Shown here one piece after another: positions 34,124 to 42,721 of a stretch of DNA of 64,000 nt. Source of the stretch: Nitrospira sp. BO4. Lineage in GTDB: Bacteria; Nitrospirota; Nitrospiria; Nitrospirales; Nitrospiraceae. The position numbers were made by a program, and so were the translations under genes. The DNA lies in contig JAMPUU010000016.1 of NCBI GenBank assembly GCA_030144965.1, forward strand, positions 62,001-126,000, in the 5' to 3' direction. Within the stretch, counting starts at the first letter, position 1. Every line of letters starts with the position of its first letter. Below the pieces are notes generated by a model, which worked only from the letters and a program-made list of their open reading frames with translations, searched no databases and was not told the origin of the DNA.

Positions 34124-35161
34124 ATGTCGAGTTGTGTAGTCAATCAGCCCATGACCGAGTATCTATTTTCTCTCTATGGGAAGTCAGTGCGCTATGTCAC
34201 GATGTCTCCCTTCCTTGCTGCCCCAGTGAATGAATTGCTGAAACACTTTCAGCGAACCTCGCTTGACGAATCCGCTCCGCTCACTCTGTGGTTCCAGGCT
34301 GCTAAGAACCGAGCTGATATTCCTCTGATCATGTCGCCGCTGGCGCGTCGACTATATTCTGGAACCGGCGAAGAGCTCGGGGATCAACGGCCGACAGGGT
34401 TGCCGTACGAGGTATTTTATGACGAAGGACGTCTAATAGCGGACTTTTCCGATGTTGGAGTGCTGGTGATTGATGCCAAGCAACAGAAAGCCGATGGCTA
34501 CTTGATCAATCCCGAGACTATTCACGAAGGTCTGATTGAGTACTTGTTTCACCTCGCCTTGATCGAACTCCTGCGATACGAGGAGCTCTATACTGTTCAT
34601 GCAACCGCGCTGGAGAAATATGGCCGGGCGGTCTTGATTCCAGGGAATAGCGGACGCGGTAAGACGACATCATTTATCTCGCTGCTTCGATCAGGCTATC
34701 GCTATCTTTCCGACGATCATCCGTTGATCAGAGATGCCGGCACACATGTCGATATTCTGCCCTTCCCAATCAAGATCAACGTGACCGAAGAAACAATCGC
34801 GTTTTTCCCAGAACTGAGAAATGCGCCTGATCACATACTGCATCCAGGTTTCCCCAAGCGGGGGTTTTACGCGGAGGAGCTCTACCCGACCTCAGTGGGT
34901 GAGTGTTGCCACCCAGCCATCATGCTGTTCCCCCATGTCGTCCACTCCACTCACAGCCATTTGGAACCCCTTCCAAAGAGCCGTGCAATGGAACTCCTCC
35001 TTCCCCAGGCCTTGCTGGTCTATGATTCTGAGGTCGCGAGACGAGAATTCCGGGTCTTGGCGAAACTCGTTCAGCAGGTGGATTGCTACCGGTTGCACTT
35101 TGGACGAGATATCCTTGACCTCCCGCAATTAATCACCCCGCTTCTTGAGCAGGCGAGATGA
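34124..35161 (+). CDS. HprK-like P-loop kinase of the RiPP cluster
   Basis: 345 residues from ATG 34124, chosen for the ribosome site TTGAGGAGAAGC; a GTG at 34094 is a weaker alternative. The C-terminal half resembles the HPr kinase/phosphorylase catalytic core: 'VHATALEKYGRAVLIPGNSG' with Walker A GNSGRGKT at 174-181, and the acidic pair 'YLSDDHP' (Asp197/198). The N-terminal ~150 residues have no recognised family. In paeninodin-type lasso clusters a related kinase phosphorylates a serine of the precursor. Here the only Ser residue after the leader is Ser28, with Thr24/Thr26 nearby, so the acceptor, if peptide, would be close to the leader/core boundary. Overlaps the next gene (ATGATG over TGA). 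Confidence 0.82.
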   Translation: MSSCVVNQPMTEYLFSLYGKSVRYVTMSPFLAAPVNELLKHFQRTSLDESAPLTLWFQAAKNRADIPLIMSPLARRLYSGTGEELGDQRPTGLPYEVFYDEGRLIADFSDVGVLVIDAKQQKADGYLINPETIHEGLIEYLFHLALIELLRYEELYTVHATALEKYGRAVLIPGNSGRGKTTSFISLLRSGYRYLSDDHPLIRDAGTHVDILPFPIKINVTEETIAFFPELRNAPDHILHPGFPKRGFYAEELYPTSVGECCHPAIMLFPHVVHSTHSHLEPLPKSRAMELLLPQALLVYDSEVARREFRVLAKLVQQVDCYRLHFGRDILDLPQLITPLLEQAR

Positions 35162-36393
35162 TGATGGAACGGCCCATCGACCGTCAGTTCCCGCTGTCAC
35201 CAGAATCCGAACTCCTGGTCTGGTGTGCCCGTACGGTTATGACCGATGATCTAAAGACACGTATCAGGCAAAGAGTGCAAGAATTGCTGGACTGGTCGAT
35301 CCTCGGTGAGATGGCGGAATATCATGGCGTCATCCCACTATTGTACAGGAATCTCTCCGCAGTCGCGCCCGACCTCGTGCCGGCCGAATCATTAAGCCGG
35401 TTACGGCACAAAACCAAGGTCGGCGCACTACTTAATTGGTCGCTCGCCCAAGAACTCATCACGCTATGTGAAACGTTCAACGCGCGTGGAGTCCCGATCA
35501 TTCCGATCAAGGGGGCCACTCTAGCCGTATTGGCGTATGGCGATCTGGCTCTTCGCGATTTTACCGACCTCGACCTGCTTGTTGCCGAAGGCTCCATTGC
35601 GGAGGCACAGGCTATCCTATCGACGCTGGGCTACGAGCGAAGAATGGCAAAGGCGGAGCTGGGTAATGCGCATCATGATGACGGGCCGCATCATGTGTTC
35701 GTGAAGCCTCGGACGCTGTGTCGAGTGGATCTGCAATGGCAGATGGCCCATCAACACTTTGTCTTTCGATTAGATCGCCCGGAATTCTGGAAGCGGTGGA
35801 CCTCTGTGGTGTTCGAGAATCACACGGTTTCAGGATTGGCACCAGAAGATTTGCTGATTGTACTGTGTGTTCATGGATCGAAGCATGCCTGGGAACATCT
35901 CAAATGGGTATGTGATGTGGCCGAACTCCTTCGCGCCCAGCCCGATCTCGACTGGGAGAGGATTGTCCGAGATGCGTCGGATTGGCACTGCCGACGCCTG
36001 GTTTATATGGGATTGTCGCTTGCACACCTGATGCTTGATGCTCCTCTCCCTGAGGGGGTGCTTGCGAGGCTCAGGATTGATACAGATGTACAAGCACTTG
36101 CCCACCGAATGCCGGCTTCCTTACTGACGAACGGCTGTGATGGAGTCTGGGAAGAACAGACGGCTGCACTCTATTTTTCCCTAAAAGATTCATGGTGGGA
36201 GCGGTGGCGATTTGGCTTACTGCTGTGTCGTGCTCATAGCCCTGTGGCGGCAACTCCTCCTCGGTGGTTTCGCTGGCGCACTGCCCTCTCTTGTCTCTCT
36301 TGCTTGATTGTTCCCCTTCATCGAACGATCAAGCGGCTTCTTTCACCTGAAATTCGTGGAGCGATCAATCGTTGGGTCGCACAAGGTGGTTAG
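35158..36393 (+). CDS. Nucleotidyltransferase-fold protein of the RiPP cluster
   Basis: 411 residues. The nucleotidyltransferase (PF14907-like) core is at about 105-200: 'GVPIIPIKGATLAVLAYGDL' then 'ALRDFTDLDLLV', with Asp137 and Asp139 as metal ligands and the substrate-side Lys118. Further helices follow (for example 'LIVLCVHGSKHAWEHLKWVC'). Proteins of this kind recur next to HprK-like kinases in lasso and other RiPP loci and are thought to add nucleotides or sugar phosphates to the peptide or to a phosphorylated intermediate. Translationally coupled to the kinase by overlap. Confidence 0.82.
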   Translation: MMMERPIDRQFPLSPESELLVWCARTVMTDDLKTRIRQRVQELLDWSILGEMAEYHGVIPLLYRNLSAVAPDLVPAESLSRLRHKTKVGALLNWSLAQELITLCETFNARGVPIIPIKGATLAVLAYGDLALRDFTDLDLLVAEGSIAEAQAILSTLGYERRMAKAELGNAHHDDGPHHVFVKPRTLCRVDLQWQMAHQHFVFRLDRPEFWKRWTSVVFENHTVSGLAPEDLLIVLCVHGSKHAWEHLKWVCDVAELLRAQPDLDWERIVRDASDWHCRRLVYMGLSLAHLMLDAPLPEGVLARLRIDTDVQALAHRMPASLLTNGCDGVWEEQTAALYFSLKDSWWERWRFGLLLCRAHSPVAATPPRWFRWRTALSCLSCLIVPLHRTIKRLLSPEIRGAINRWVAQGG

Positions 36394-36405
36394 ATAGCAT
36401 CCTTT

Positions 36406-36879
36406 ATGAGTCTACTCGTGAAAAAGTACTGGACTGTGCTTCGAGTAGGTCTGATCGTAGGGTGGGTTCGTATCTTGTTGCGATTCAACAGTTTGCCGCT
36501 GGTGCTGGAGCGTTTAAGCCTGCGTTCACGGGCCGGACGGTCTGATGATGCTACGATGAGGAGTCTCATCTACTATGTGGATCGTTGGCTCCAACTGTTT
36601 CCCTATAACGAAAGGGGAAACTGCTTTCCGCGGGCATTGGCGCTATATCGACTTGCTCGGCAACTGGGATACCCGGTTCGTTTTCACTGTGGAGTCAGGA
36701 AAGAATCGTCGAATCTCGACGGCCATGCATGGCTCACGTTGGATTCCGAGGCATTCTACGAGCCGGGGAAGCAGTGGCGATGCTTCACCATAACTTTTTC
36801 GTATCCTTCCGATTCAATATCGGGCGTGAGCCGGGTGTCTGCCAGTCACGGTCCACAACTCAGAACCATGAAGTCCTGA
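36406..36879 (+). CDS. Lasso-type B2 transglutaminase-like leader peptidase
   Basis: 157 residues, the usual size for B2 proteins. The catalytic layout of the McjB/B2 family is visible: Cys73 in 'RGNCFPRALALYRLARQLG' and His107 in 'NLDGHAWLTLDSEAFYEPG'; the third residue, Asp in many members, is Glu119 here at the equivalent spacing (+12 from His), by eye. B2 removes the leader peptide presented by B1 (the PqqD-like protein). It lies 12 bp after the nucleotidyltransferase gene. Its presence is the strongest link to lasso-type systems. Confidence 0.85.
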   Translation: MSLLVKKYWTVLRVGLIVGWVRILLRFNSLPLVLERLSLRSRAGRSDDATMRSLIYYVDRWLQLFPYNERGNCFPRALALYRLARQLGYPVRFHCGVRKESSNLDGHAWLTLDSEAFYEPGKQWRCFTITFSYPSDSISGVSRVSASHGPQLRTMKS

Positions 36880-36907
36880 AGACTTTTGCTCCGCGGTTCC
36901 GTTGCCC

Positions 36908-38719
36908 ATGACTATCATGATGAATCGCATAGCTCCATTTCTGATTACGGTCCGCCGTGCGCTTTCATTCGTATGGCAGAGCAGTCCAACATTAGCTATC
37001 AGCAGCATCGTGCTGCGCGTCATCCAGGGACTTCTTCCGTTGATGATGCTGTATCTCACGAAATTGTTGATCGATACCGTGACCGAAGGACTGAAGACTC
37101 CCTCGGACGAATCTTTCTTGACTCGCATCATCATGATCCTTGCGGGGTTAGCGGGTGTTGCGGGCGTTAGTGCCATGCTGAATGTGGCAGCAGGCCTGAT
37201 TTCCAAGATACAAGCTCAAACCGTCACGGATCACATGTACGGGCTCCTTCAGGCAAAGTCGATTGAGGTCGATCTTGAATACTACGAAAATGCGCAGTAT
37301 CAAGATACATTGCATCACGCACAACAAGAGGCTCCCTACCGACCGATTGCCATTCTCAACGCCTTGCTTCAATCGGGGCAAAACAGCATTTCATTGCTCT
37401 CAATGGTGGTCATACTGTGGTGGCTGCATTGGGGGATAATTCCAGTCTTAGTACTGACGGCGATTCCCTACCTCTTGGTGAGGGTGCAGCAATCCAACCT
37501 GCTCTATGCTTGGGAGCGCGAACGCATCCCACTCGAGCGCAAGGCCTGGTACGTCAATACACTGTTGACGCAGGCCACGGCAGCGAAAGAAATCAGGCTG
37601 TTCAACCTGGGGCCTAGGTTGCGAGAATGGTTCCAAGAGACCCGATCGGTGTTACGTCGGGAATTCATTGCTTTAGAGCAACGTTGGGCGGTCAAAACTC
37701 TTATCGCCCAAATCATTGGTGTCGCAGGTGTATTCGGAATCTGCAGCTTTGTAGCGGTCCGAACATTCCATGGGTTACTCACTGTGGGCGACCTGGTCAT
37801 TTGTTTTCAGGCCGTGCAGCGGGCTTCGGGGTTTCTGGAGGGGTTGGGGCAGAGTGTGGCAAGCCTCTATGAGAGCAATCTGTTTCTCACCACATTGGAT
37901 GAGTTCTTGAGTATTCAGTCTCGTTTGCCGACGGCAATACCTCCGAAACCGCTGCCTCGCTCAATCACGCAGGGTATTGTGTTCGATCATGTGTCATTCC
38001 AATACCCACATGAAGAACGTGTGGCGATTCGAGACTTCACGTTCTCAATCGAGCCCGGCGAGCATGTGGCGTTTGTCGGGGCCAACGGCGCCGGAAAGAC
38101 GACATTGGTGAAGCTGTTGTGTCGTCTGTACGATCCATCAGGTGGGCGCATCACAATCGATGGAACGGATCTGCGGGACTACCCTATCACTGATGTTCGA
38201 GGTATGGTCAGCGGTATTTTTCAAGATTTTGTGAAGTTTCAGCTATCGGCAAAAGAGAACATCGTCATGGGTGTGAGATCTTCCGGAGTTGACGATTCCG
38301 CAGTCATCCACGCAGCCAAGCAAGCCGGAGTCCATGAGGTCATCCAACGCTTGCCGCAAGGGTATGACTCATTGCTCGGTAAGCTGTTCGATGGTGGGTC
38401 TGAACTGAGCATCGGGGAATGGCAGAAAGTGGCGCTGGCTAGAGCGTTACTGCGAGATTCGCAAATTCTCGTGCTCGACGAGCCCACCAGTGCGATGGAC
38501 GCCAAAGCGGAGGCAGAGCTGTTCGAGCGGTTTCATGAGCTGGCCCAAGGTCGCATTGCCATTTTGATCAGTCACCGGCTGTCGACAGTGAAAATGGCGG
38601 ATCGGATCTTTGTTGTCGATGAGGGCCAAATCGTGGAACAAGGGACGCATGATGAACTGATGCGACGGCAAGGACTGTACGCCAGCCTCTTTCTGACCCA
38701 AGCCCAGCATTATCAATAA
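36908..38719 (+). CDS. ABC exporter (TMD-NBD fusion) of the RiPP cluster
   Basis: 603 residues from ATG 36908 (TTG at 36902 is possible; ribosome site weak). The N-terminal part is a type-IV ABC exporter membrane domain (about six helices, 15-310), followed by an ATPase domain: Walker A GANGAGKT (391-398), signature 'ELSIGEWQKVALARALL' (LSIGEWQ instead of LSGGQ), Walker B 'ILVLDEPTSAMD' and H-loop 'ILISHRLSTV'. There is no C39 peptidase domain, which agrees with leader removal by the separate B2 protein. It probably exports the mature peptide and may confer immunity. Last gene of the cluster. Confidence 0.88.
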   Translation: MTIMMNRIAPFLITVRRALSFVWQSSPTLAISSIVLRVIQGLLPLMMLYLTKLLIDTVTEGLKTPSDESFLTRIIMILAGLAGVAGVSAMLNVAAGLISKIQAQTVTDHMYGLLQAKSIEVDLEYYENAQYQDTLHHAQQEAPYRPIAILNALLQSGQNSISLLSMVVILWWLHWGIIPVLVLTAIPYLLVRVQQSNLLYAWERERIPLERKAWYVNTLLTQATAAKEIRLFNLGPRLREWFQETRSVLRREFIALEQRWAVKTLIAQIIGVAGVFGICSFVAVRTFHGLLTVGDLVICFQAVQRASGFLEGLGQSVASLYESNLFLTTLDEFLSIQSRLPTAIPPKPLPRSITQGIVFDHVSFQYPHEERVAIRDFTFSIEPGEHVAFVGANGAGKTTLVKLLCRLYDPSGGRITIDGTDLRDYPITDVRGMVSGIFQDFVKFQLSAKENIVMGVRSSGVDDSAVIHAAKQAGVHEVIQRLPQGYDSLLGKLFDGGSELSIGEWQKVALARALLRDSQILVLDEPTSAMDAKAEAELFERFHELAQGRIAILISHRLSTVKMADRIFVVDEGQIVEQGTHDELMRRQGLYASLFLTQAQHYQ

Positions 38720-38854
38720 CCGTGGTGTTTCGTAAATCCAGCGGGCCATAGTCTAATGCGCCTTTCCCGGCACACGTCTCGGACAATGCCCAAGAAACGT
38801 CGTTGGCACCGTCAGCGCCAAGATGAGATCAAGAGACACTTGGGGGCCGGCTCG

Positions 38855-39787
38855 CTACAGCGTTTCTTCCACCACGACATAAGGAACAGTGGCGTCGATA
38901 TCAATCGTAACGAAACGCTGTTCATTCTTTTGCTGCTGCGGTCCCGCACTCGTCTCGAGATATGCATACACATAAATCGCGTATTTGCGCTGACTGACGG
39001 CGAGAATGTCGGTGGCTAACCCATCGCCGATAGTGGCAGCACCTCCCGCCGTCAGGTTTGTCACGTAACTCTGCGTGTTCTGTGACCAGACCGGAATCCA
39101 GTAGTCACGATCGACATAGTGCATGCCGCCGCTTCGCGCCCAACTCTCGACATAAATGCCAAGATAAGCGGCAGCCGAAGCTGGCGCGCTCTCGGTGCCC
39201 GTAAAGCTGGCGCTTGTCAGCCATTGCACATAGGGCCGGATGCTGACTTGCGCATCGCCAAACTCAGGCAGGAAGAACATGCCGGCGCCGACGATCGCGT
39301 AAGAGCTCTGGCCGGAGTATGAATAAGAGTTGCACGAAAGTTTTCCCTCCTGGACGATTTGCGAATCCTTCGAATAAATAATTGCGTGCGGTCCTGGTTG
39401 CTTCCAGGCGTAACGATAATACCGTGTCCAATCCTTAGTGTTGTTACGGTCAGGCCCGTAAACATGGAATAAATCCCGCGCGGTTGGGATAACCGGCTTG
39501 AATAAATTGTGATGTGCGATCGTCAGTATCGTCGAGGAATTGACTTTGTGGAAGACACCCCCGTGTAAGCGTTGACCACGAACGGGAAGCACATCTTTTC
39601 GAAACCCATTCATTTGATTGCGAACATATTTTTGAATTGATTGGCCGTTGGGCAATTTCCATTTTGGATCGGCAGCGTTGCAGCCGGTCCGGATGAATCG
39701 TGAGTTGAATGATGCGACCTTCAAGGATTGGACGGCGGTCATCACATCCCGTTCGCCGATTTGTTCTCTGCTGGGTGGTGTCTTCAT
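38855..39787 (-). CDS. Hypothetical protein, beta-rich, unknown
   Basis: 310 residues with ribosome site AAAGGAGTTGCG before ATG 39787. No signal peptide. Aromatic-rich middle ('YGPDRNNTKDWTRYYRYAWK') and beta-strand-rich C-terminal half ('WIPVWSQNTQSYVTNLTAGG', 'RKYAIYVYAYLETSAG'). The composition (Asn, Ser, Tyr rich) suggests a beta-sandwich or surface-interacting protein, but no family is recognised. It is convergent with the ABC exporter gene (135 bp apart), so it is probably not part of that operon. Confidence 0.6.
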   Translation of the reverse strand: MKTPPSREQIGERDVMTAVQSLKVASFNSRFIRTGCNAADPKWKLPNGQSIQKYVRNQMNGFRKDVLPVRGQRLHGGVFHKVNSSTILTIAHHNLFKPVIPTARDLFHVYGPDRNNTKDWTRYYRYAWKQPGPHAIIYSKDSQIVQEGKLSCNSYSYSGQSSYAIVGAGMFFLPEFGDAQVSIRPYVQWLTSASFTGTESAPASAAAYLGIYVESWARSGGMHYVDRDYWIPVWSQNTQSYVTNLTAGGAATIGDGLATDILAVSQRKYAIYVYAYLETSAGPQQQKNEQRFVTIDIDATVPYVVVEETL

Positions 39788-40765
39788 CGCAACTCCTTTC
39801 TGATCAGCCGGTCAGGGTGTTATCGTGCCAACACATGGTCTATAGCTGAGCCGCCCTTCTCGCCGCGAACTCTACGTTGAATGCTGAAATATAGAGCGAA
39901 GTTGCATCCTGAGAGTTGAGTCCTCAACAAAGCATCATCGACGGTGGAACAAAGTCTTCGGCACTATCCGCACTTCTCGAAACGTTGTCAAGTTGCGTCT
40001 GTGCAAGGTGTGGAACTGCGAGGAGATATGGAGAGCGGTTGTTTCGGCTCAGTCAAGGGCGACATTGCGGTGGGTTCGTCAACCAGAGTCGTGGAGTGAT
40101 GAATGCAGAAAAAGAGGTTCTCGATCTGAGGTTTAGTCTTGGTTCTCGGAGGAATTGCGACGTAGCCGTTTACGCAGGAGGGCGAATGACTTTGTCAGGG
40201 AACTATGAGAAGCAGTTGAACGTGAGGGGGCTCCAGAGTGCTTAGCATCGCCGGTGGTCTGGTACGAGGGCGTGTCTCTGGCATAAAACCGGCTTACGTC
40301 TATCCAGGCCTCGCATCCCATCGAATTCTGTTCTGCATGAATCGGAGGGGTTCGCTCTCGGTGAGAAGAATTGGATGAGAAGATCACGGTGACGTCGTCT
40401 CCCTAGTATGCCGTAGCGCGACTACCCCGAAATGATCTTTTTACGATTCCCAGCTTACAACACCGCACTTCTTGCAACCTATACCTCACTCGTAGGCCTG
40501 CGCTGTTTTAGTGATTCTGGAGGACTCGCTTAAACCTGATCGAGGAGGCTCTGTCCGGGACCTTGCTTTGACTCTCTCTTTACAACAGCAAGGAGGATGC
40601 CACGAGAAGATTGTGTCTATGGAGCTAGAGCTGTCTGTTCATCGCGGTGATTTTGAAAGAGAATGTGGAGTTCACATCTTGATGCAGATCCGAGCTCTGT
40701 ATCTGGAAAGATCCAGCTCTGTATCTCAACGTGAACATCGGAGGCTCAAGAAGGTGCGTCCCGTC
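39788..40765. other. Long region without a supported gene
   Basis: About 980 bp. Open frames on the plus strand (39916-40245; 40511-41029) have no recognised family, and the second runs antiparallel over the haemoglobin gene. A near-perfect short direct repeat (GATCC-(G)AGCTCTGTATCT) occurs at 40687-40704 and 40710-40726. Nothing else is recognised; it could hold a decayed gene or a regulatory RNA. Confidence 0.4.
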
Positions 40766-41185
40766 CTAATACTCTCCCGCGTTGACTTCTCTGACTCGTT
40801 CTGCCGGGATACTGAGGGCGGCCAAGAGGTAATCCTTAAATTGGTCGTTGTATGGCTGGACGGCGAGCGCTCGTTCCATACAGTAGAGCCATGCATCACG
40901 CTCTGCATATCCAATCGCGAACTGTTTGTGGAACGCCGGAATGCTGATTGGGCCATAGTGTTGTTGAAAGAGCTTGGGGCCTCCAAGCCAGCCACACAGG
41001 AAATAGGTCAATTTTTTGCGCGACTCTGAGAGGTCAGGCGGGTGCATGTTTCTGATGGTTTCGGCTTCCGGCAGTGTATCCATATTCATGTAAAATGCAT
41101 CAACTAATCGGGTTATCCCCGCCAGTTCTCCGGCCTCCTGGTATGGGGTCGTACGGACGTCATCTTCCTGCTCATGAGGTGGCAT
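40766..41185 (-). CDS. Truncated haemoglobin, group II
   Basis: 139 residues. Group II signature: 'LTYFLCGWLGGPKLFQQHYG', proximal His86 in 'IPAFHKQFAIGYAERDAWLY', conserved Trp99 (the G8 Trp of group II) and Tyr32 at the B10 position in 'FYMNMD'. The Trp-G8 group II globins bind O2 and act in peroxide or nitric oxide chemistry. In a nitrite-oxidising organism, NO detoxification would be plausible, but that is inference. It ends a minus-strand run that begins upstream with ygfZ-like, pseudo-receiver and TPR genes; the gap to the ygfZ-like gene is 21 bp. Confidence 0.9.
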   Translation of the reverse strand: MPPHEQEDDVRTTPYQEAGELAGITRLVDAFYMNMDTLPEAETIRNMHPPDLSESRKKLTYFLCGWLGGPKLFQQHYGPISIPAFHKQFAIGYAERDAWLYCMERALAVQPYNDQFKDYLLAALSIPAERVREVNAGEY

Positions 41186-41206
41186 AAATATTCGCGGGAT
41201 ATGGTG

Positions 41207-42298
41207 TTACGGCTTGGTATAGATGGGTAAGGTGTGAACGATGGCCTCGTGCGGTACCCCGTCGATCTCGACCGAGAGGACAGTGTCGGGTTTGCTGAAG
41301 TCACGCAGAGGAAATCCGAGCGCAATGACTTTATTGAGCTGAGGGGAGCGAGCGGCACTACTGATCCAGCCCACCTCACGATCGCCGCTATGGAGTTTAG
41401 CCCCATGCGGCGGGACGAGGGAGTCCTTGAGCACCAGGCCCACGAGCTTACGGCGGACGTTGCCGTATGTATCCATACGCGCGACAACTTCTTGTCCTGG
41501 ATAGCACCCTTTATTCAGGCTGAAGGCTTTGCCTTCGAGGTTGGCCTCAGGCGGGACAATCTCTTCATTCAAATCGGGTCCGGCCTTGGGAATGCCGGCC
41601 TCCAGGCGCAGGGCTTCCCGTGCCTGACTTCCGATGGCTTTGATCTCAAATTTCGCTCCGGCCTGCATGGCATTGGTCCATGCAGTCGACAGGCCATCTA
41701 TGGGGAGCAGCACTTCGACATCCGTTTCTCCCGTTTCTTCCGTGCGCAACACGAGGGCCTGATGCCCTCCGATCTGTGCGGTGACGAAATCAACCGGTTT
41801 TAAGTCCGAGACTTCGACGCCGAAGGCTGATTGCACCACCTGAGCGGCTTTCGGTCCACTGATCAGCAGCAGTCCCCAACTTTCGGCGCAGTTTTCAATC
41901 TTGGCTTTGGTGCCGTAGAGCAGGAATTTTCGGAGAGCATGAAATGTCGTGTCTCCGATTTCACCAACGTCTTCCAGCATGACCGCTTCGGTCTGCAGAT
42001 ACAGGCGGAAGTACGTGAGCATCTTGCCCTTGTGGGTTAACAGGCTGGAATAGCGACCCTGGCCTGGTTGAAGCGGGAGAATGTCATTGCTGATGACGCT
42101 CTGCAGCCACTTCACGCGATCCTCGCCCGTTACTCTGATCTTGCCACGATGGGAAAGATCAGCCAGCCCCACGGCCTGACGGACGGCGCGATGCTCTGCA
42201 GTGGCATCGCCATAATGGGAGGGCACTTCCCAGCCGGTGAGTTCCTCAAAGGTTGCCCCGAGTTGGGTATGTTGTGTGTAAAGCCGGGATCGTTTCAT
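41207..42298 (-). CDS. ygfZ: YgfZ/GcvT-family folate-binding protein
   Basis: 363 residues. N-terminal GcvT-like folate domain ('FEELTGWEVPSHYGDATAEH' 'RAVRQAVGLADLSHRGKIRV') and the YgfZ signature 'NKGCYPGQEVVARMDTYGNV' (KGCYxGQE with its conserved Cys). C-terminal beta-barrel domain. YgfZ proteins help assembly or repair of iron-sulfur enzymes using tetrahydrofolate. The signature Cys distinguishes it from aminomethyltransferase GcvT, although the N-terminal similarity to GcvT is strong. Nearby Fe-S enzymes encoded in the window include ThiC and NadA. An upstream ribosome-site candidate, AAGGAGTAATCG, precedes the ATG at 42298. Confidence 0.86.
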   Translation of the reverse strand: MKRSRLYTQHTQLGATFEELTGWEVPSHYGDATAEHRAVRQAVGLADLSHRGKIRVTGEDRVKWLQSVISNDILPLQPGQGRYSSLLTHKGKMLTYFRLYLQTEAVMLEDVGEIGDTTFHALRKFLLYGTKAKIENCAESWGLLLISGPKAAQVVQSAFGVEVSDLKPVDFVTAQIGGHQALVLRTEETGETDVEVLLPIDGLSTAWTNAMQAGAKFEIKAIGSQAREALRLEAGIPKAGPDLNEEIVPPEANLEGKAFSLNKGCYPGQEVVARMDTYGNVRRKLVGLVLKDSLVPPHGAKLHSGDREVGWISSAARSPQLNKVIALGFPLRDFSKPDTVLSVEIDGVPHEAIVHTLPIYTKP

Positions 42299-42331
42299 CG
42301 ATTACTCCTTCGACTTTCCGTCCGACACTGG

Positions 42332-42709
42332 TTACCGTGAGGTGGCGGCAAGAACTTCGTCTACGAGGTCTTTGGTTCGAGCAGAAAATTCATTGCGGGA
42401 GACGATCTTTGTCACGCCAAGCGCCTTGGCCCGGTTCCAAGTCTCAACTTCTTCGTGATTGGCAAATGCCAGCGTCGGAATGCCCTTCAGCAGAGGATCG
42501 GCCTTCAGTTTTTCCAGCGCCTGAAAGGCATCGAGGGTCAGGTCGTTCATGTTGAAAATGACCATGCCTGGGTCGGTAGAAACGGATTTGTCGATGATAT
42601 CCTGCTGCACGCGGGCCTTCTCAATGTGGTAATTGGTCTGCCGTAACGCGTCCCGGACTTTGGTATAGAAGAAAAGGTCGGTGATGGCGACGAGAATAGT
42701 TGTTGGCAT
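42332..42709 (-). CDS. Pseudo-receiver protein
   Basis: 125 residues with the alternating strand/helix pattern of response-regulator receiver domains, without an output domain. The phospho-acceptor position is Asn53 instead of Asp ('GMVIFNMNDLTLDAFQALEK'), and the usual N-terminal acidic pair is replaced ('LVAITDLFFYTKVRD'). The expected Thr/Lys switch residues are also altered ('TLAFANHEEVETWNRAKALG'). It therefore is unlikely to be phosphorylated and could act as a protein-interaction module. It lies 12 bp after the TPR gene and 33 bp before the ygfZ-like gene on the same strand. Confidence 0.7.
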   Translation of the reverse strand: MPTTILVAITDLFFYTKVRDALRQTNYHIEKARVQQDIIDKSVSTDPGMVIFNMNDLTLDAFQALEKLKADPLLKGIPTLAFANHEEVETWNRAKALGVTKIVSRNEFSARTKDLVDEVLAATSR

Positions 42710-42721
42710 GGAGGTGTAATT

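Noticed and set aside
38855-39787. Hypothetical gene as a possible RiPP tailoring enzyme
   Set aside because: It is convergent to the cluster, has its own ribosome site, and shows no enzyme motif, so it was not included in the cluster.
40687-40726. Direct repeat GATCC-(G)AGCTCTGTATCT
   Set aside because: Two imperfect copies only, no flanking structure; too little to call a functional repeat.
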